This document shows positions 36,884 to 45,329 of a stretch of DNA of 64,000 nucleotides, piece after piece. The notes under the pieces were generated by a model. That model was not told where the DNA came from, did not search any database, and worked only from the letters and a program-made list of their open reading frames with translations. How positions within the stretch are numbered: the stretch's first letter is position 1; each line of letters opens with the position of its first letter. Origin of the DNA: Oxalobacteraceae bacterium OTU3CAMAD1 (lineage in GTDB: Bacteria > Pseudomonadota > Gammaproteobacteria > Burkholderiales > Burkholderiaceae_D); the NCBI GenBank assembly GCA_024123915.1, contig CP099650.1, positions 2,914,001-2,978,000 on the forward strand, written 5' to 3'. A program made the position numbers and the translations under genes.

Positions 36884-38040
36884 ATTTCAGCGGCAGCTAC
36901 CACGGCGACGACGTGCGCTTCCTGCTCAAGCCGCTGGCGCTGGCCTCGTTCGTCGACGTGCCCGACAAGGAACGCCTGATCCAGTCGGGACAGCGCCATT
37001 ACAGCGAAATGCTGTCGCGCGAGTCGCTGCCGTCGCCGCGCTACCTGGACGTTTTCGGCCAGGCCTGCACGGCCAACCTGGAGCGCATGGCGCGCGACTG
37101 CGTGACCCTGGCCGGCCTGATCGCGCGCCGCCGCGCCGGACCGGTGACCCTGGTCTCGCTGGCGCGCGCCGGCACGCCGGTCGGCGTGGTGCTCAAGCGC
37201 CTGCTGGGCGGCGTGTTCGGCCGCGAGGTCGCGCATTATTCGCTGTCGATCATCCGCGACCGCGGCATCGACCAGGTCGCGCTGGAGTACATCCTGGCGC
37301 AGGGCCACGCGCCCGAATCGATCGTCTTCATCGACGGCTGGACCGGCAAGGGCGTCATCGCCGGCGAGCTGCACGCCAGCATGGCGGTGTTCAACGCCCG
37401 CCACCGCTGCGCCATCGACAGCGGTCTCTATGTGCTGTCGGACCTGGCGGGCGTGGCCGCCCGCGCCGCCGGCCATGACGACTACCTGATCCCGTCGAGC
37501 ATCTTGAACGCCACCGTGTCCGGCCTGGTCAGCCGTTCGATCCTGAACGACGAGATCGGCCCGCAAGATTTCCACGGTTGCGTGTACTACGCCGAGTTCG
37601 AGCCGCAGGACCAGTCGCGCGTGTTCGCCGACCGCCTGGTCGAACTGGCGCAACAGTGGGCCGAAGGTCCGGCCGCCATCGACGCGGTCATCGGCCCGGC
37701 AAGCGAGCCGGCCAGCGCGACGACCGCGCCGAATGTGGCCGACCTTGAGGCCGCCACGGAGGCCGCCCGCGCGACGGCGGCGCAAGTGTCGCGCGACTAC
37801 ATGGAGACGGCCATGCGCGTGCACGCCATCGCCGATCGCAACTTGATCAAACCCGGTCTGGGCGAGGCGACGCGGGTGCTGCTGCGGCGCTCGCCGGACA
37901 GACTGATCGTGCGCGACGCGGCCAGCGCCGACGTCGCCCATTTGCTGGTGCTGGCACGCGAAAAAGACGTGCCCGTGCAACTCGATCCGGAGCTGCCTTA
38001 CCAGGCCGTTTCCATCATCAGGAGTATCGCCGATGGTTAA
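36880..38040 (+). CDS. Phosphoribosyltransferase-PELOTA fusion (StiP-like, ter-linked)
   Basis: 386 aa. A PRTase domain (about 40-270) has VSLARAGTPVGVVLKR and the PRPP loop IVFIDGWTGKG (about 148-158). A linker rich in Ala and Thr (about 270-310) leads to a C-terminal PELOTA-type RNA-binding domain (ATRVLLRRSPDRLIVRDAAS...LAREKDVPVQL). Databases sometimes call such proteins cysteine protease StiP; the sequence supports a PRTase instead. It overlaps HAD (ATGA) and the lyase-like gene by 8 bases. Confidence 0.87.
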   Translation: MNFSGSYHGDDVRFLLKPLALASFVDVPDKERLIQSGQRHYSEMLSRESLPSPRYLDVFGQACTANLERMARDCVTLAGLIARRRAGPVTLVSLARAGTPVGVVLKRLLGGVFGREVAHYSLSIIRDRGIDQVALEYILAQGHAPESIVFIDGWTGKGVIAGELHASMAVFNARHRCAIDSGLYVLSDLAGVAARAAGHDDYLIPSSILNATVSGLVSRSILNDEIGPQDFHGCVYYAEFEPQDQSRVFADRLVELAQQWAEGPAAIDAVIGPASEPASATTAPNVADLEAATEAARATAAQVSRDYMETAMRVHAIADRNLIKPGLGEATRVLLRRSPDRLIVRDAASADVAHLLVLAREKDVPVQLDPELPYQAVSIIRSIADG

Positions 38041-38974
38041 GACACTAGGGGCTTCGCTGTACGTGCCGGCGACCCACAAATATCTGATGGACGTCGCCAG
38101 CGGCACGCGCCTGGGCAATGTGCGTTCGCTGATCATGTGCACCGAGGACGCGGTCGCCGACCGTGAGCTCAGCTACGCGTTGTTCAACCTGTCGCTGGTG
38201 CTGGCCAACATGCCGGTGGCGAGCCAGGCCGAGCGCTTCGTGCGCGTGCGCAACCTCGACGTGATGACGCGCGTGCTGGCCATGCCCGGCGCCGACAAGC
38301 TGACCGGCTTCGTCATCCCCAAGGCCACCCAGTACAACCTGCCGATGTACCTCAACCTGGTGCGCGACACGGCCCACATGCTGATGCCGACGCTGGAGAC
38401 GGCCGAGGTGTTTTACGACGCCGAGATGCACGCGCTGCGTCATCTGATCAGCTCGCCGGGCATCCGCGAGCGGGTGGTGGCGCTGCGCATCGGCGGCAAC
38501 GACCTGCTGGCGCTGCTGGGCTTGCGCCGGCCGCGCAACATGACGATCTACCGCACGCCGCTGGGCCCGGTGATCGGGCGCCTGGTGACAACGTTCCGGC
38601 CGCACGGCTTCGCGCTGACGGCGCCGGTGTTCGAACATCTGGACCTGCCGCAGCTGCTGGACGAGGAGGTCAACGAGGACCTGGCGCACGGCATGGTGGG
38701 CAAGACGGCGATCCATCCGAGCCAGATCGATCCTATTGAGAGCCATTACCGCGTTTCCGCCAGCGACCTGGAGGAGGCCTCGGCCATCCTGCGACCGGAC
38801 AGCCCGGCGGTGTTCGCGATGAACCAGTCGATGTGCGAGGTGGCGACCCATCGGGCCTGGGCCGAGAGCACGCTTGAGCGCTCGCGCCTGTTCGGGTCCC
38901 ATCCGGGACAGGGGCAGGAGTCGATGCAGTCCGCAACTTCGCCGGTGCTAACGAGTCAAACTATTCTGAGGTGA
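38033..38974 (+). CDS. HpcH/HpaI (CitE-like) lyase/aldolase family protein (ter-linked)
   Basis: 313 aa. The TIM-barrel features of the CitE/HpcH family are visible: LGASLYVPATHKYLMDVA at the start, RFVRVRN, FVIPKATQ, MPTLETAEV with the metal-site Glu, ALRIGGNDLLALLGL and GKTAIHPSQIDPI near the end. It probably cleaves or forms a C-C bond on a CoA-free substrate in the operon's pathway. It starts inside the PELOTA gene and its stop abuts the double-TerD gene. Confidence 0.88.
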   Translation: MVKTLGASLYVPATHKYLMDVASGTRLGNVRSLIMCTEDAVADRELSYALFNLSLVLANMPVASQAERFVRVRNLDVMTRVLAMPGADKLTGFVIPKATQYNLPMYLNLVRDTAHMLMPTLETAEVFYDAEMHALRHLISSPGIRERVVALRIGGNDLLALLGLRRPRNMTIYRTPLGPVIGRLVTTFRPHGFALTAPVFEHLDLPQLLDEEVNEDLAHGMVGKTAIHPSQIDPIESHYRVSASDLEEASAILRPDSPAVFAMNQSMCEVATHRAWAESTLERSRLFGSHPGQGQESMQSATSPVLTSQTILR

Positions 38975-38979
38975 TCGAA

Positions 38980-40215
38980 ATGAAACAATTCTCGCGTGGA
39001 CAAAAGAGCAAACTCGACGACCTGGGCTGCGGCCAGTCGTTCAACGTCGATGTGGAACTGAAGATAGGCGGCACCAGCGCCGACGTCTCGTGCTTCGGCC
39101 TCGATGCTTCGGAGCGGCTGTCGGACGACCGCTACATGGTGTTTTACAACCAGCTGGCCAGTCCCGGCGACGCCGTCAAGCTGAGCATTTCGGGCGACCG
39201 CTCCAGCTTTGCCGTCAACCTGGCGGCGCTGCCGGAGTCGATCTCCAAGCTGGTGTTCACGGCCGCCATCGACAGCGGCGCCATGCGCTCGCTGAGCCAG
39301 GGCAGCGTAACGGTCGGCGGCGTGGCGCAGTTCCCGCTGGCCGGCGCCGACTTCCAGGATGAGAAGGCGGTGATTCTGGCCGAGATCTATCGCAAGGACG
39401 GGCTGTGGCGTTTCGGCGCCGTGGGGCAGGGCTTCAATGGCGGGCTGTCGGCGTTGCTGACGCATTTCGGCGGCAGCGAGAGCGCGTCGTCTTCCGCTGC
39501 GGCGCCTTCAGCCGCGCCCGTTCCGGCTCCAGCACCGGCGCCTGCGCCGCAGGCCAAGGTGTCGCTGTCGAAGATCACGCTGGAAAAGCGTGGCGACAAG
39601 ATCTCGCTGGAGAAATCGGCGTCGCGCGGTTTCGGCCGTATCCACGTCAATCTGAACTGGGCGCGCTCGGGCGCCGTCGCGCCGGTGGAAAAGGGCGGCT
39701 TCCTGTCCAAGCTGACGGGCGGAATGCGCTCGTCCAAGGGGCTGGATCTGGATCTGGCCTGCATGTTCGAGCTGAACGACGGTTCCAAGGGCGTGGTGCA
39801 GGCACTGGGCAACAGCTTCGGCAGCTTCGACGGCAAGCCATACATCCAGTTGGCCGCCGACGACCGTACCGGCGCCAATGTGGATGGCGAGAATCTGACG
39901 ATCAACGGCCAGCGTTTCGACGAGATCAAGCGTGCGCTGATTTTTGCGTTCATCTACGAGGGCGCGCCGAACTGGGCGGCGACCGATGGCGTGGTGACGA
40001 TCAATGTGCCGGACCAGCCGCCGATCGAGGTGCGTCTGGACCAGGGCGCCAGCCAGCGCATGTGCGCGATCGCGATGATCGAGAATATCGGCGGCAAGCT
40101 GCAGGTGACCAAGCTGGTCGATTACATCATGCCGGAGGGCGGCAAGAGCATGCACGAGGTGATGGATCGCAAGTACAACTTCGGCATGAAGTGGGTGGCG
40201 GGTAGCAAAGGCTGA
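38980..40215 (+). CDS. Double TerD-domain protein (TerA-like)
   Basis: 411 aa. The first TerD domain (about 3-165) ends AVGQGFNGGLSALLTHFGG. A Ser/Ala/Pro linker (about 168-195) follows, then a second domain with GLDLDLACMFELNDGSKGVVQ and ADDRTGANVDGENLTINGQRF, ending YNFGMKWVAGSKG as in TerA. The two domains may bind calcium. ATG 38980 is preferred because GAGGTGA lies 5 bases upstream; GTG 38971 would overlap the previous stop. It is the last gene of the operon. Confidence 0.9.
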   Translation: MKQFSRGQKSKLDDLGCGQSFNVDVELKIGGTSADVSCFGLDASERLSDDRYMVFYNQLASPGDAVKLSISGDRSSFAVNLAALPESISKLVFTAAIDSGAMRSLSQGSVTVGGVAQFPLAGADFQDEKAVILAEIYRKDGLWRFGAVGQGFNGGLSALLTHFGGSESASSSAAAPSAAPVPAPAPAPAPQAKVSLSKITLEKRGDKISLEKSASRGFGRIHVNLNWARSGAVAPVEKGGFLSKLTGGMRSSKGLDLDLACMFELNDGSKGVVQALGNSFGSFDGKPYIQLAADDRTGANVDGENLTINGQRFDEIKRALIFAFIYEGAPNWAATDGVVTINVPDQPPIEVRLDQGASQRMCAIAMIENIGGKLQVTKLVDYIMPEGGKSMHEVMDRKYNFGMKWVAGSKG

Positions 40216-40242
40216 TAGCCTGGAGGGTGCTCCGATCTGAAT

Positions 40243-40339
40243 CACGTAGGGCGGATTAGGCGGAACGCCGTAATCGGCCATGCATGCGTCAACGCGACGC
40301 ATGCATGGCCGATTACGCTACGCTAATCCGCCCTACGTG
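40243..40339. repeat. CACGTAGGGCGG palindromic element, copy 3 (arm order A-B)
   Basis: 97 bases, 27 bases after the double-TerD gene. The left arm is type A (GGCGGAACGCC) and the right is type B (CGCTACGC), the same orientation as copy 1. The central loop carries a second small inverted repeat, GCATGCGT / ACGCATGC. Confidence 0.9.
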
Positions 40340-40351
40340 TTTTAGATTTTT

Positions 40352-40423
40352 TCGGGGTATCAGGTCATCTCGGGGTATCAGGTCATTTCGGGGTATCAGG
40401 TCATTTCAGGTTGTTCAGGTCAT
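40352..40423. repeat. 18-base tandem repeat, four units
   Basis: Three units of TCGGGGTATCAGGTCATY (40352, 40370, 40388) plus a diverged fourth (40406-40423). It lies between palindromic element copy 3 and the 3' end of the CheW gene. The period is a multiple of three, but no gene crosses it. Confidence 0.9.
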
Positions 40424-40437
40424 CTCCAGCGCTCGGG

Positions 40438-41829
40438 TTATTTCTGGTTCGCGAGGTCCACGGTGCGGTAGCTGACCCGCTCGGTGCCCTCGCCGGTGGT
40501 GATGAACTCCACCGGCCCGGCGCCGGCCAGCGACATCCGGTACAGCCAGCCCGTATGGGGCGGAATCAGCAGCAGCACGTGCCGCACCACATACCCCGCA
40601 TATCCGCTCGGCCCCTTTACCACAATAATCCGCGCGCTGGGCTTGGCCGACGACGGCTCCGGCCCCGTGCGCAGATCCATCAGCCGCACCGCCTGTCCGC
40701 GCCATTCGATGTTGGCCGACAACCTCTCCAATCCATCCATATGCTCGGCCCGCAAGGGCAGGATCTCTTCCATCGCATCAATCGACGCCGCCAACGCCTG
40801 ATCGGTCTGAAACACGATATACGCGCTGGTGTTGGCGCGCTGCGCCTCCCGCTTGTCCTGGGCCGGCGCGGCGGTCTTGCTGATGCTGGCCTCCGGCGTC
40901 CTGGCGAACAGCAGCGCCGTGTCGATGACGCGGATCTCGCCGGTCCCCTCCTCGAAGATGGTGACGGCAATGCCGCCGTCCGACACGTCCGCGCCGACGA
41001 TCGCCAACGGCCGCAACTCGATCGCCTCGCGCACCAGCAAGCCGAGCGTCAGCCCGTCGCGCTGCACGATGGCGAGCAGGCGGGCTTGCCCTACCTCCGG
41101 CTGGCCGAGCAGGGCGCTCACGTTGATCACCGGAATGGTGCGATCGCGCCATTTGCAATACCGGTTGCTGCCTGCCGTGCCGATGGCGAGTAGTTCGGGT
41201 AGCGGTATGACCTCGGCCAGCTCGGCCGCCGGCAGCGCCACCCGCACGTCCCCCACCGCCAGCAGCGCGCTCAGCACTTTCTCGTCTTCCGGCTGCGCAT
41301 ATTGGGTCGATGGAGCCGCTTCAGCGTCGCCGTCCCCGTCGGACGCATGCCAGGCCGACGCCAGCGCGATCAACCTGCCGACATCGAGGATGCTGAACAC
41401 CAATCCCATGTCCGCCGATTTGACGACCGTATGGAACACTTCCTCGCTGTCGTCGTCATGGTGGACCTGCGACAAGCTCTGCGGTTCGACATCGGTCAAG
41501 CCACGGATGCTGTCGACCTTGAGGCCGATGGTGCGCCGGCCGTCGCTGAGCATCATTACGCGCTCGGCGATCTCCACGTCCGCCGGCGGCGCGCCCAGCT
41601 CCACCCAGCGCGCCAAGTCGACGACCGGCACCAGCCTCCCGACGTGCTCGGCAACGCCGCACAGCGCGCCCTGGCGGCGCGGCAGCGCGGTGAGCGCGCC
41701 CTTGGCGGGGATGGCCTGCAGCACCGCGTCGATGGCCACGCCGATGTTGATCGCGCCGACCGCGGCTACCGCCAGCCTGACCGCGCCAGCAGCCGACGCC
41801 GACGCCGTCGCCAATTCTTTAGCCGCCAT
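40438..41829 (-). CDS. Triple CheW-domain chemotaxis coupling protein
   Basis: 463 aa. Three CheW-like domains lie in tandem at about residues 15-160, 185-320 and 335-463, each with the family pattern (GRLVPVVDLARWV, RTIPVINVSALLG, QAVRLMDLRTG). CheW normally has one domain and bridges a receptor and CheA; three in one chain suggest a scaffold. It starts 3 bases after the MCP gene and must be co-transcribed with it. No cheA, cheY or cheR is in the window. Confidence 0.88.
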   Translation of the reverse strand: MAAKELATASASAAGAVRLAVAAVGAINIGVAIDAVLQAIPAKGALTALPRRQGALCGVAEHVGRLVPVVDLARWVELGAPPADVEIAERVMMLSDGRRTIGLKVDSIRGLTDVEPQSLSQVHHDDDSEEVFHTVVKSADMGLVFSILDVGRLIALASAWHASDGDGDAEAAPSTQYAQPEDEKVLSALLAVGDVRVALPAAELAEVIPLPELLAIGTAGSNRYCKWRDRTIPVINVSALLGQPEVGQARLLAIVQRDGLTLGLLVREAIELRPLAIVGADVSDGGIAVTIFEEGTGEIRVIDTALLFARTPEASISKTAAPAQDKREAQRANTSAYIVFQTDQALAASIDAMEEILPLRAEHMDGLERLSANIEWRGQAVRLMDLRTGPEPSSAKPSARIIVVKGPSGYAGYVVRHVLLLIPPHTGWLYRMSLAGAGPVEFITTGEGTERVSYRTVDLANQK

Positions 41830-41832
41830 GCC

Positions 41833-43920
41833 TTAGCGCTCCGTGGCCATGCTCTCCAGCTCCGTCAGCAACGATGAGGCGTCCTGCGTCGCCGCCGCCT
41901 GCGCCGACGTCGACGCGTGGATCTGGTCGATCGACGCGCTGGTCTTGGCGACCGACTGCACGATGCGCTCGAACGCGGCCTCGACGTCGCCCGACAGCCG
42001 CGTGCCTTCGCCGACCCGGTTGACGGTCTCGTTGATCAGCTTGGCGATCTCGCGCGTGGCCAGCGCCGATTTTTCCGCCAGCTTGCGCACCTCGTTGGCG
42101 ACCACCGAGAAGCCGTAGCCATGCTCGCCGGCGCGCGCGGCCTCGATCGCGGCGTTGAACGCCAGCAGGTGGGTTTGGCCGGCGATGTCGCTGATGGTGT
42201 CGATGATTTCATGCACCGCGCCCGACGATTGCTGGATGGCGACGATCGCGTCCTTGGAGCGCGCCAGCAGTTTGCTGCCGTCGGCCGCCTCGGACTGGGT
42301 CTGGCCGGCCAGGCCGGCGCTTTGCTGCGAGCCCTGCGCGATGCCGGCGATCGACAAGGTCAGCTCGCCCAGCACGCCGGAGATGGCTTTGACCTTTTGC
42401 GTGACCATTTCCTCGCGGTTGACCTGCTCGGTTACGTCCATGGCGAACTTGACCACTTTGTAGGCCTTGCCGTTGATGTCGAGAATCGGGTTGTAGGTGG
42501 CCAGGATCCAGATCTCGGCGCCGTGCTTGCCGACCCGCTTGAAGCGGCCCGCCTGGAATTCCCCCTGGCCGAGGTTGGCCCAGAAATTCCGGTACTCCGC
42601 GCTCTTGATCAGTTCGCCGTCGCAGAACATGCTGTGGTGTTGGCCCATCACTTCCTCTTCCACATAGCCCATGGTGCGCAGGAAGTTGTCGTTGACCGAG
42701 ATGATGTTGCCGCGCATGTCGAATTCGATGACCGCCTGCGAGCGGCCCAGCGCGTCGAGCTTGCCCTTGGTCTCGGCGCTGAGCATTTTTTGCTTGGTGA
42801 TGTCGGTGGCGAACTTGACCACCTTCACCGGTTTGCCGTCGGCGTCGAAGATCGGGTTGTACGACGCCAGGATCCACACTTCCTTGCCCGATTTGGTGAC
42901 GCGCCGGTACTCGCCGGCGTTGAACTCGCCGCGTCCGAGGCGTTCCCAGAACGCCACATACTCGGGCGAGTGAATGAAGGCGGGGTCGCAAAACATGCGG
43001 TGGTGCTGGCCGCGCACCTCGTCGAGCGAGTAGCCCATGACGGCCAGGAAGTTGTCGTTGGCCGACAGCACCTTGCCGTGCAAGTCGAATTCGATGACGG
43101 CCTGGACCCGGTCGACCGCTTGGTTCCTGCCTTCGAAGTTGGCGTTGCGCATTTTCTCGGCCGTGATGTCGGTGGCGAACTTGACCACCTTGAACGGCTT
43201 GCCGTCGGCGCCGAAGATGGGGTTGTAGGTCGCCTGGATCCAGATGGCGTTGCCTTGCTTGCCGATACGTTTGAACTCGCCGGCGTGGAATTCGCCCTGG
43301 GCCAGATGGGACCAGAAGCTGCGGTACTCGTGCGAACGGCTGAACGCGCTCTCGCAGAAGATAGAGTGGTGCTTGCCGACCACCTCGTCGCGCTCGTAGC
43401 CCATGGTCTTGAGGAAGTTGTCGTTGGCGTGCAGAATGCGGCCGGTCAGGTCGAATTCGATCTCGGCCTGCGCGCGGTCGACGGCGATCATCTTGCCCTC
43501 GAAGTCGGCGTTGCGCAAGGTCTGCTCGGTGATGTCGGTGGCGAACTTGATCACCTTGAACGGCTTGCCGTCGGGACCGATGACGGGATTGTACGAGGCC
43601 TGCAACCATACCGGCGCGCCGCTTTTGTTCAGGCGCATGTATTCGCCGCTGCTGGGGCGGCCCGCCGCCAGCTCCAGCCACAGGTCGCGATACCCGTCGG
43701 ACGCGGCGAATTCCGGGGTGCAAAACATGCGGTGGTGCTTGCCGACGATTTCTTCCAAGGTGTAACCCATGGCGTCGAGGAAGTTCTGGTTGGCGTGGGT
43801 GACATTGCCCTCCAGATCGAATTCGATCAGCGCCTGGCTGCGGTTGATGGCGTCGAGCACCGACATGGCGACGCTCAAACGTGAATCGCAAGTACCGATC
43901 TCTTCAATAGAACTGTGCAT
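41833..43920 (-). CDS. Soluble methyl-accepting chemotaxis protein with four PAS domains
   Basis: 695 aa with no transmembrane segment. Four PAS-PAC repeats of about 122 aa each begin SQALIEFDLEGNV, AQAEIEFDLTGRI, VQAVIEFDLHGKV and SQAVIEFDMRGNI and share KVVKFATDIT. A C-terminal MCP signalling region (about 490-695) has the hairpin DIAGQTHLLAFNAAIEAARAGEHG. It is a cytoplasmic receptor, probably sensing redox, haem or flavin through PAS. The start at 43920 is the ATG nearest the first PAS domain. Confidence 0.92.
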   Translation of the reverse strand: MHSSIEEIGTCDSRLSVAMSVLDAINRSQALIEFDLEGNVTHANQNFLDAMGYTLEEIVGKHHRMFCTPEFAASDGYRDLWLELAAGRPSSGEYMRLNKSGAPVWLQASYNPVIGPDGKPFKVIKFATDITEQTLRNADFEGKMIAVDRAQAEIEFDLTGRILHANDNFLKTMGYERDEVVGKHHSIFCESAFSRSHEYRSFWSHLAQGEFHAGEFKRIGKQGNAIWIQATYNPIFGADGKPFKVVKFATDITAEKMRNANFEGRNQAVDRVQAVIEFDLHGKVLSANDNFLAVMGYSLDEVRGQHHRMFCDPAFIHSPEYVAFWERLGRGEFNAGEYRRVTKSGKEVWILASYNPIFDADGKPVKVVKFATDITKQKMLSAETKGKLDALGRSQAVIEFDMRGNIISVNDNFLRTMGYVEEEVMGQHHSMFCDGELIKSAEYRNFWANLGQGEFQAGRFKRVGKHGAEIWILATYNPILDINGKAYKVVKFAMDVTEQVNREEMVTQKVKAISGVLGELTLSIAGIAQGSQQSAGLAGQTQSEAADGSKLLARSKDAIVAIQQSSGAVHEIIDTISDIAGQTHLLAFNAAIEAARAGEHGYGFSVVANEVRKLAEKSALATREIAKLINETVNRVGEGTRLSGDVEAAFERIVQSVAKTSASIDQIHASTSAQAAATQDASSLLTELESMATER

Positions 43921-44090
43921 GATTGCCTGACCTGTGGAAACTTCGCTATGGATGGCTAAGTGTAGCTGCGAAGAAACCCACAGGGCGAGCAAAAGCCGCC
44001 GGGGTTTTGCCGGCGGAGTCCGCATGCGTTGCTATCTCGCGTCAATTTCTCATCTGGAAAAACAATCGTTTTGCAAGTAATCGATCGGCG

Positions 44091-45233
44091 TCACCAGCCG
44101 TGCAAGCGGGGCCAGCGGGCGATGCCGCCGTCGCTGTCGAGCCCGTGGTATTCCGGATATTGCGCGCCGGTGGCGCAGGCGTGGTTGGGCAGGATGCGCA
44201 ACTGGGTGCCGATAGGAAAGCGCGCGGCGATCTCGCCATCGACGCCATCGAGGTCGGGGCGTAGCGACAGGATGCCGTGCTCCTGGTTGGCGCCGCTGAG
44301 CACATAGCCGGCGATCGGCCTGCCATCGATGTCGCACACCTGGCCGTAGCCGAAATCCTGTTTCTGTTTTTGCGTGCCACGGTCTCGGCTCATGGCCATC
44401 CAGCCGGCATCGACGATGGCCCAGCCTTTTTCCTCCTGATGGCCGATCACCGTGGTCAGCACGCTCAGCGCGATCTCGTCCATCGCGCACACGCCGATGT
44501 TGTGCATCACCAAATCGAAAAACACATAGACGCCGGCGCGCACCTCGGTCACGCCGTCGAATGACTGCGCCGACAACGCGGTAGGCGTCGAGCCGATGCT
44601 GACGTTTGCGCAGGGCAGGCCTGCGGCGCGCAACCGTTCGGCCGCGCCGACGCAAGCCTTGCGCTCCTGCTCGGCCATGGCGACGAGCTTTATCGGATCG
44701 TCGAGCTCGTAGCTGGCACCCGCGTGCGTCATCACGCCGCCCAGCAGCATGCCGCCTTCATGCAGGTGGCGCCCGACTTCGATCAAGGTGTCGAGCTCGG
44801 GCCGAATGCCGGACCGGTGGCCGTCGCTATCGATCTCGATCCAGACTTCGAATTGCATGCCGTGTTGCTTGCCGAAGCGCACGATGGTCTCGGCCGAGGC
44901 CAGGCTGTCGGTGATGATTTTCAGGTCGCAGCCGCGCTGGCGCAAGGCCATCGCCTGCGGCAGCTTGCTGCCCACCATGCCGACCGCGTACAGGATATCG
45001 GTGGTGCCGGCCTCGAAGAACCGTTCCGCCTCCAGCAAGGTGGAGACCGTGATGCCCCGCGCCCCGGCGGCCAGTTGCATGGCCGTCACGGGCTCGCTCT
45101 TGCTGGTCTTGATGTGGGGACGGAAGTTGACTTCCATCTTGTCCATCCTGGTTTGCATGCGCGCGATGTTGCGTTGCATGCGCGGGACATCGATGATGGC
45201 CGCAGGCGTGTTGAGACCGGTAAGCGCCGACAT
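44091..45233 (-). CDS. DSD1 family PLP enzyme (D-threonine aldolase / D-serine dehydratase-like)
   Basis: 380 aa, fold-III PLP enzyme. LNTPAAIIDVPRMQRNIARM leads to the PLP-Lys in FRPHIKTSKSEP (about 50). GGVMTHAGASY and VSIGSTPTAL follow, and the C-terminal PNHACATG (H-x-C) is the metal site of this family. Possible reactions are D-threonine aldol cleavage or D-serine deamination. It is divergent from a LysR gene, with a symmetric operator (45270-45290) between them. Confidence 0.88.
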   Translation of the reverse strand: MSALTGLNTPAAIIDVPRMQRNIARMQTRMDKMEVNFRPHIKTSKSEPVTAMQLAAGARGITVSTLLEAERFFEAGTTDILYAVGMVGSKLPQAMALRQRGCDLKIITDSLASAETIVRFGKQHGMQFEVWIEIDSDGHRSGIRPELDTLIEVGRHLHEGGMLLGGVMTHAGASYELDDPIKLVAMAEQERKACVGAAERLRAAGLPCANVSIGSTPTALSAQSFDGVTEVRAGVYVFFDLVMHNIGVCAMDEIALSVLTTVIGHQEEKGWAIVDAGWMAMSRDRGTQKQKQDFGYGQVCDIDGRPIAGYVLSGANQEHGILSLRPDLDGVDGEIAARFPIGTQLRILPNHACATGAQYPEYHGLDSDGGIARWPRLHGW

Positions 45234-45269
45234 ATTTTCTCCTTGATGAATGAACCTATGGCGCTAATG

Positions 45270-45290
45270 TAAGTCTTATTCGTCAACTTA
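45270..45290. promoter_or_regulatory. LysR-type operator between the DSD1-like gene and lysR
   Basis: Perfect TAAGT-N11-ACTTA (arms 45270-45274 and 45286-45290), matching the T-N11-A box of LysR-type regulators. It lies centrally in the 96-base divergent gap, 37 bases from the DSD1-like start and 40 from lysR. Confidence 0.6.
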
Positions 45291-45329
45291 TGTTTAAATG
45301 GAAGCCAATAAAAGCTTAAGCAAAATTGA

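Noticed and set aside
40352..40423. Short CRISPR array
   Set aside because: Units are directly adjacent with no spacers and no cas genes are near; it is a plain tandem repeat.
41917..43884. Plus-strand frame of 655 codons opposite the four-PAS receptor
   Set aside because: Antisense shadow; its apparent repeats mirror the PAS repeats.
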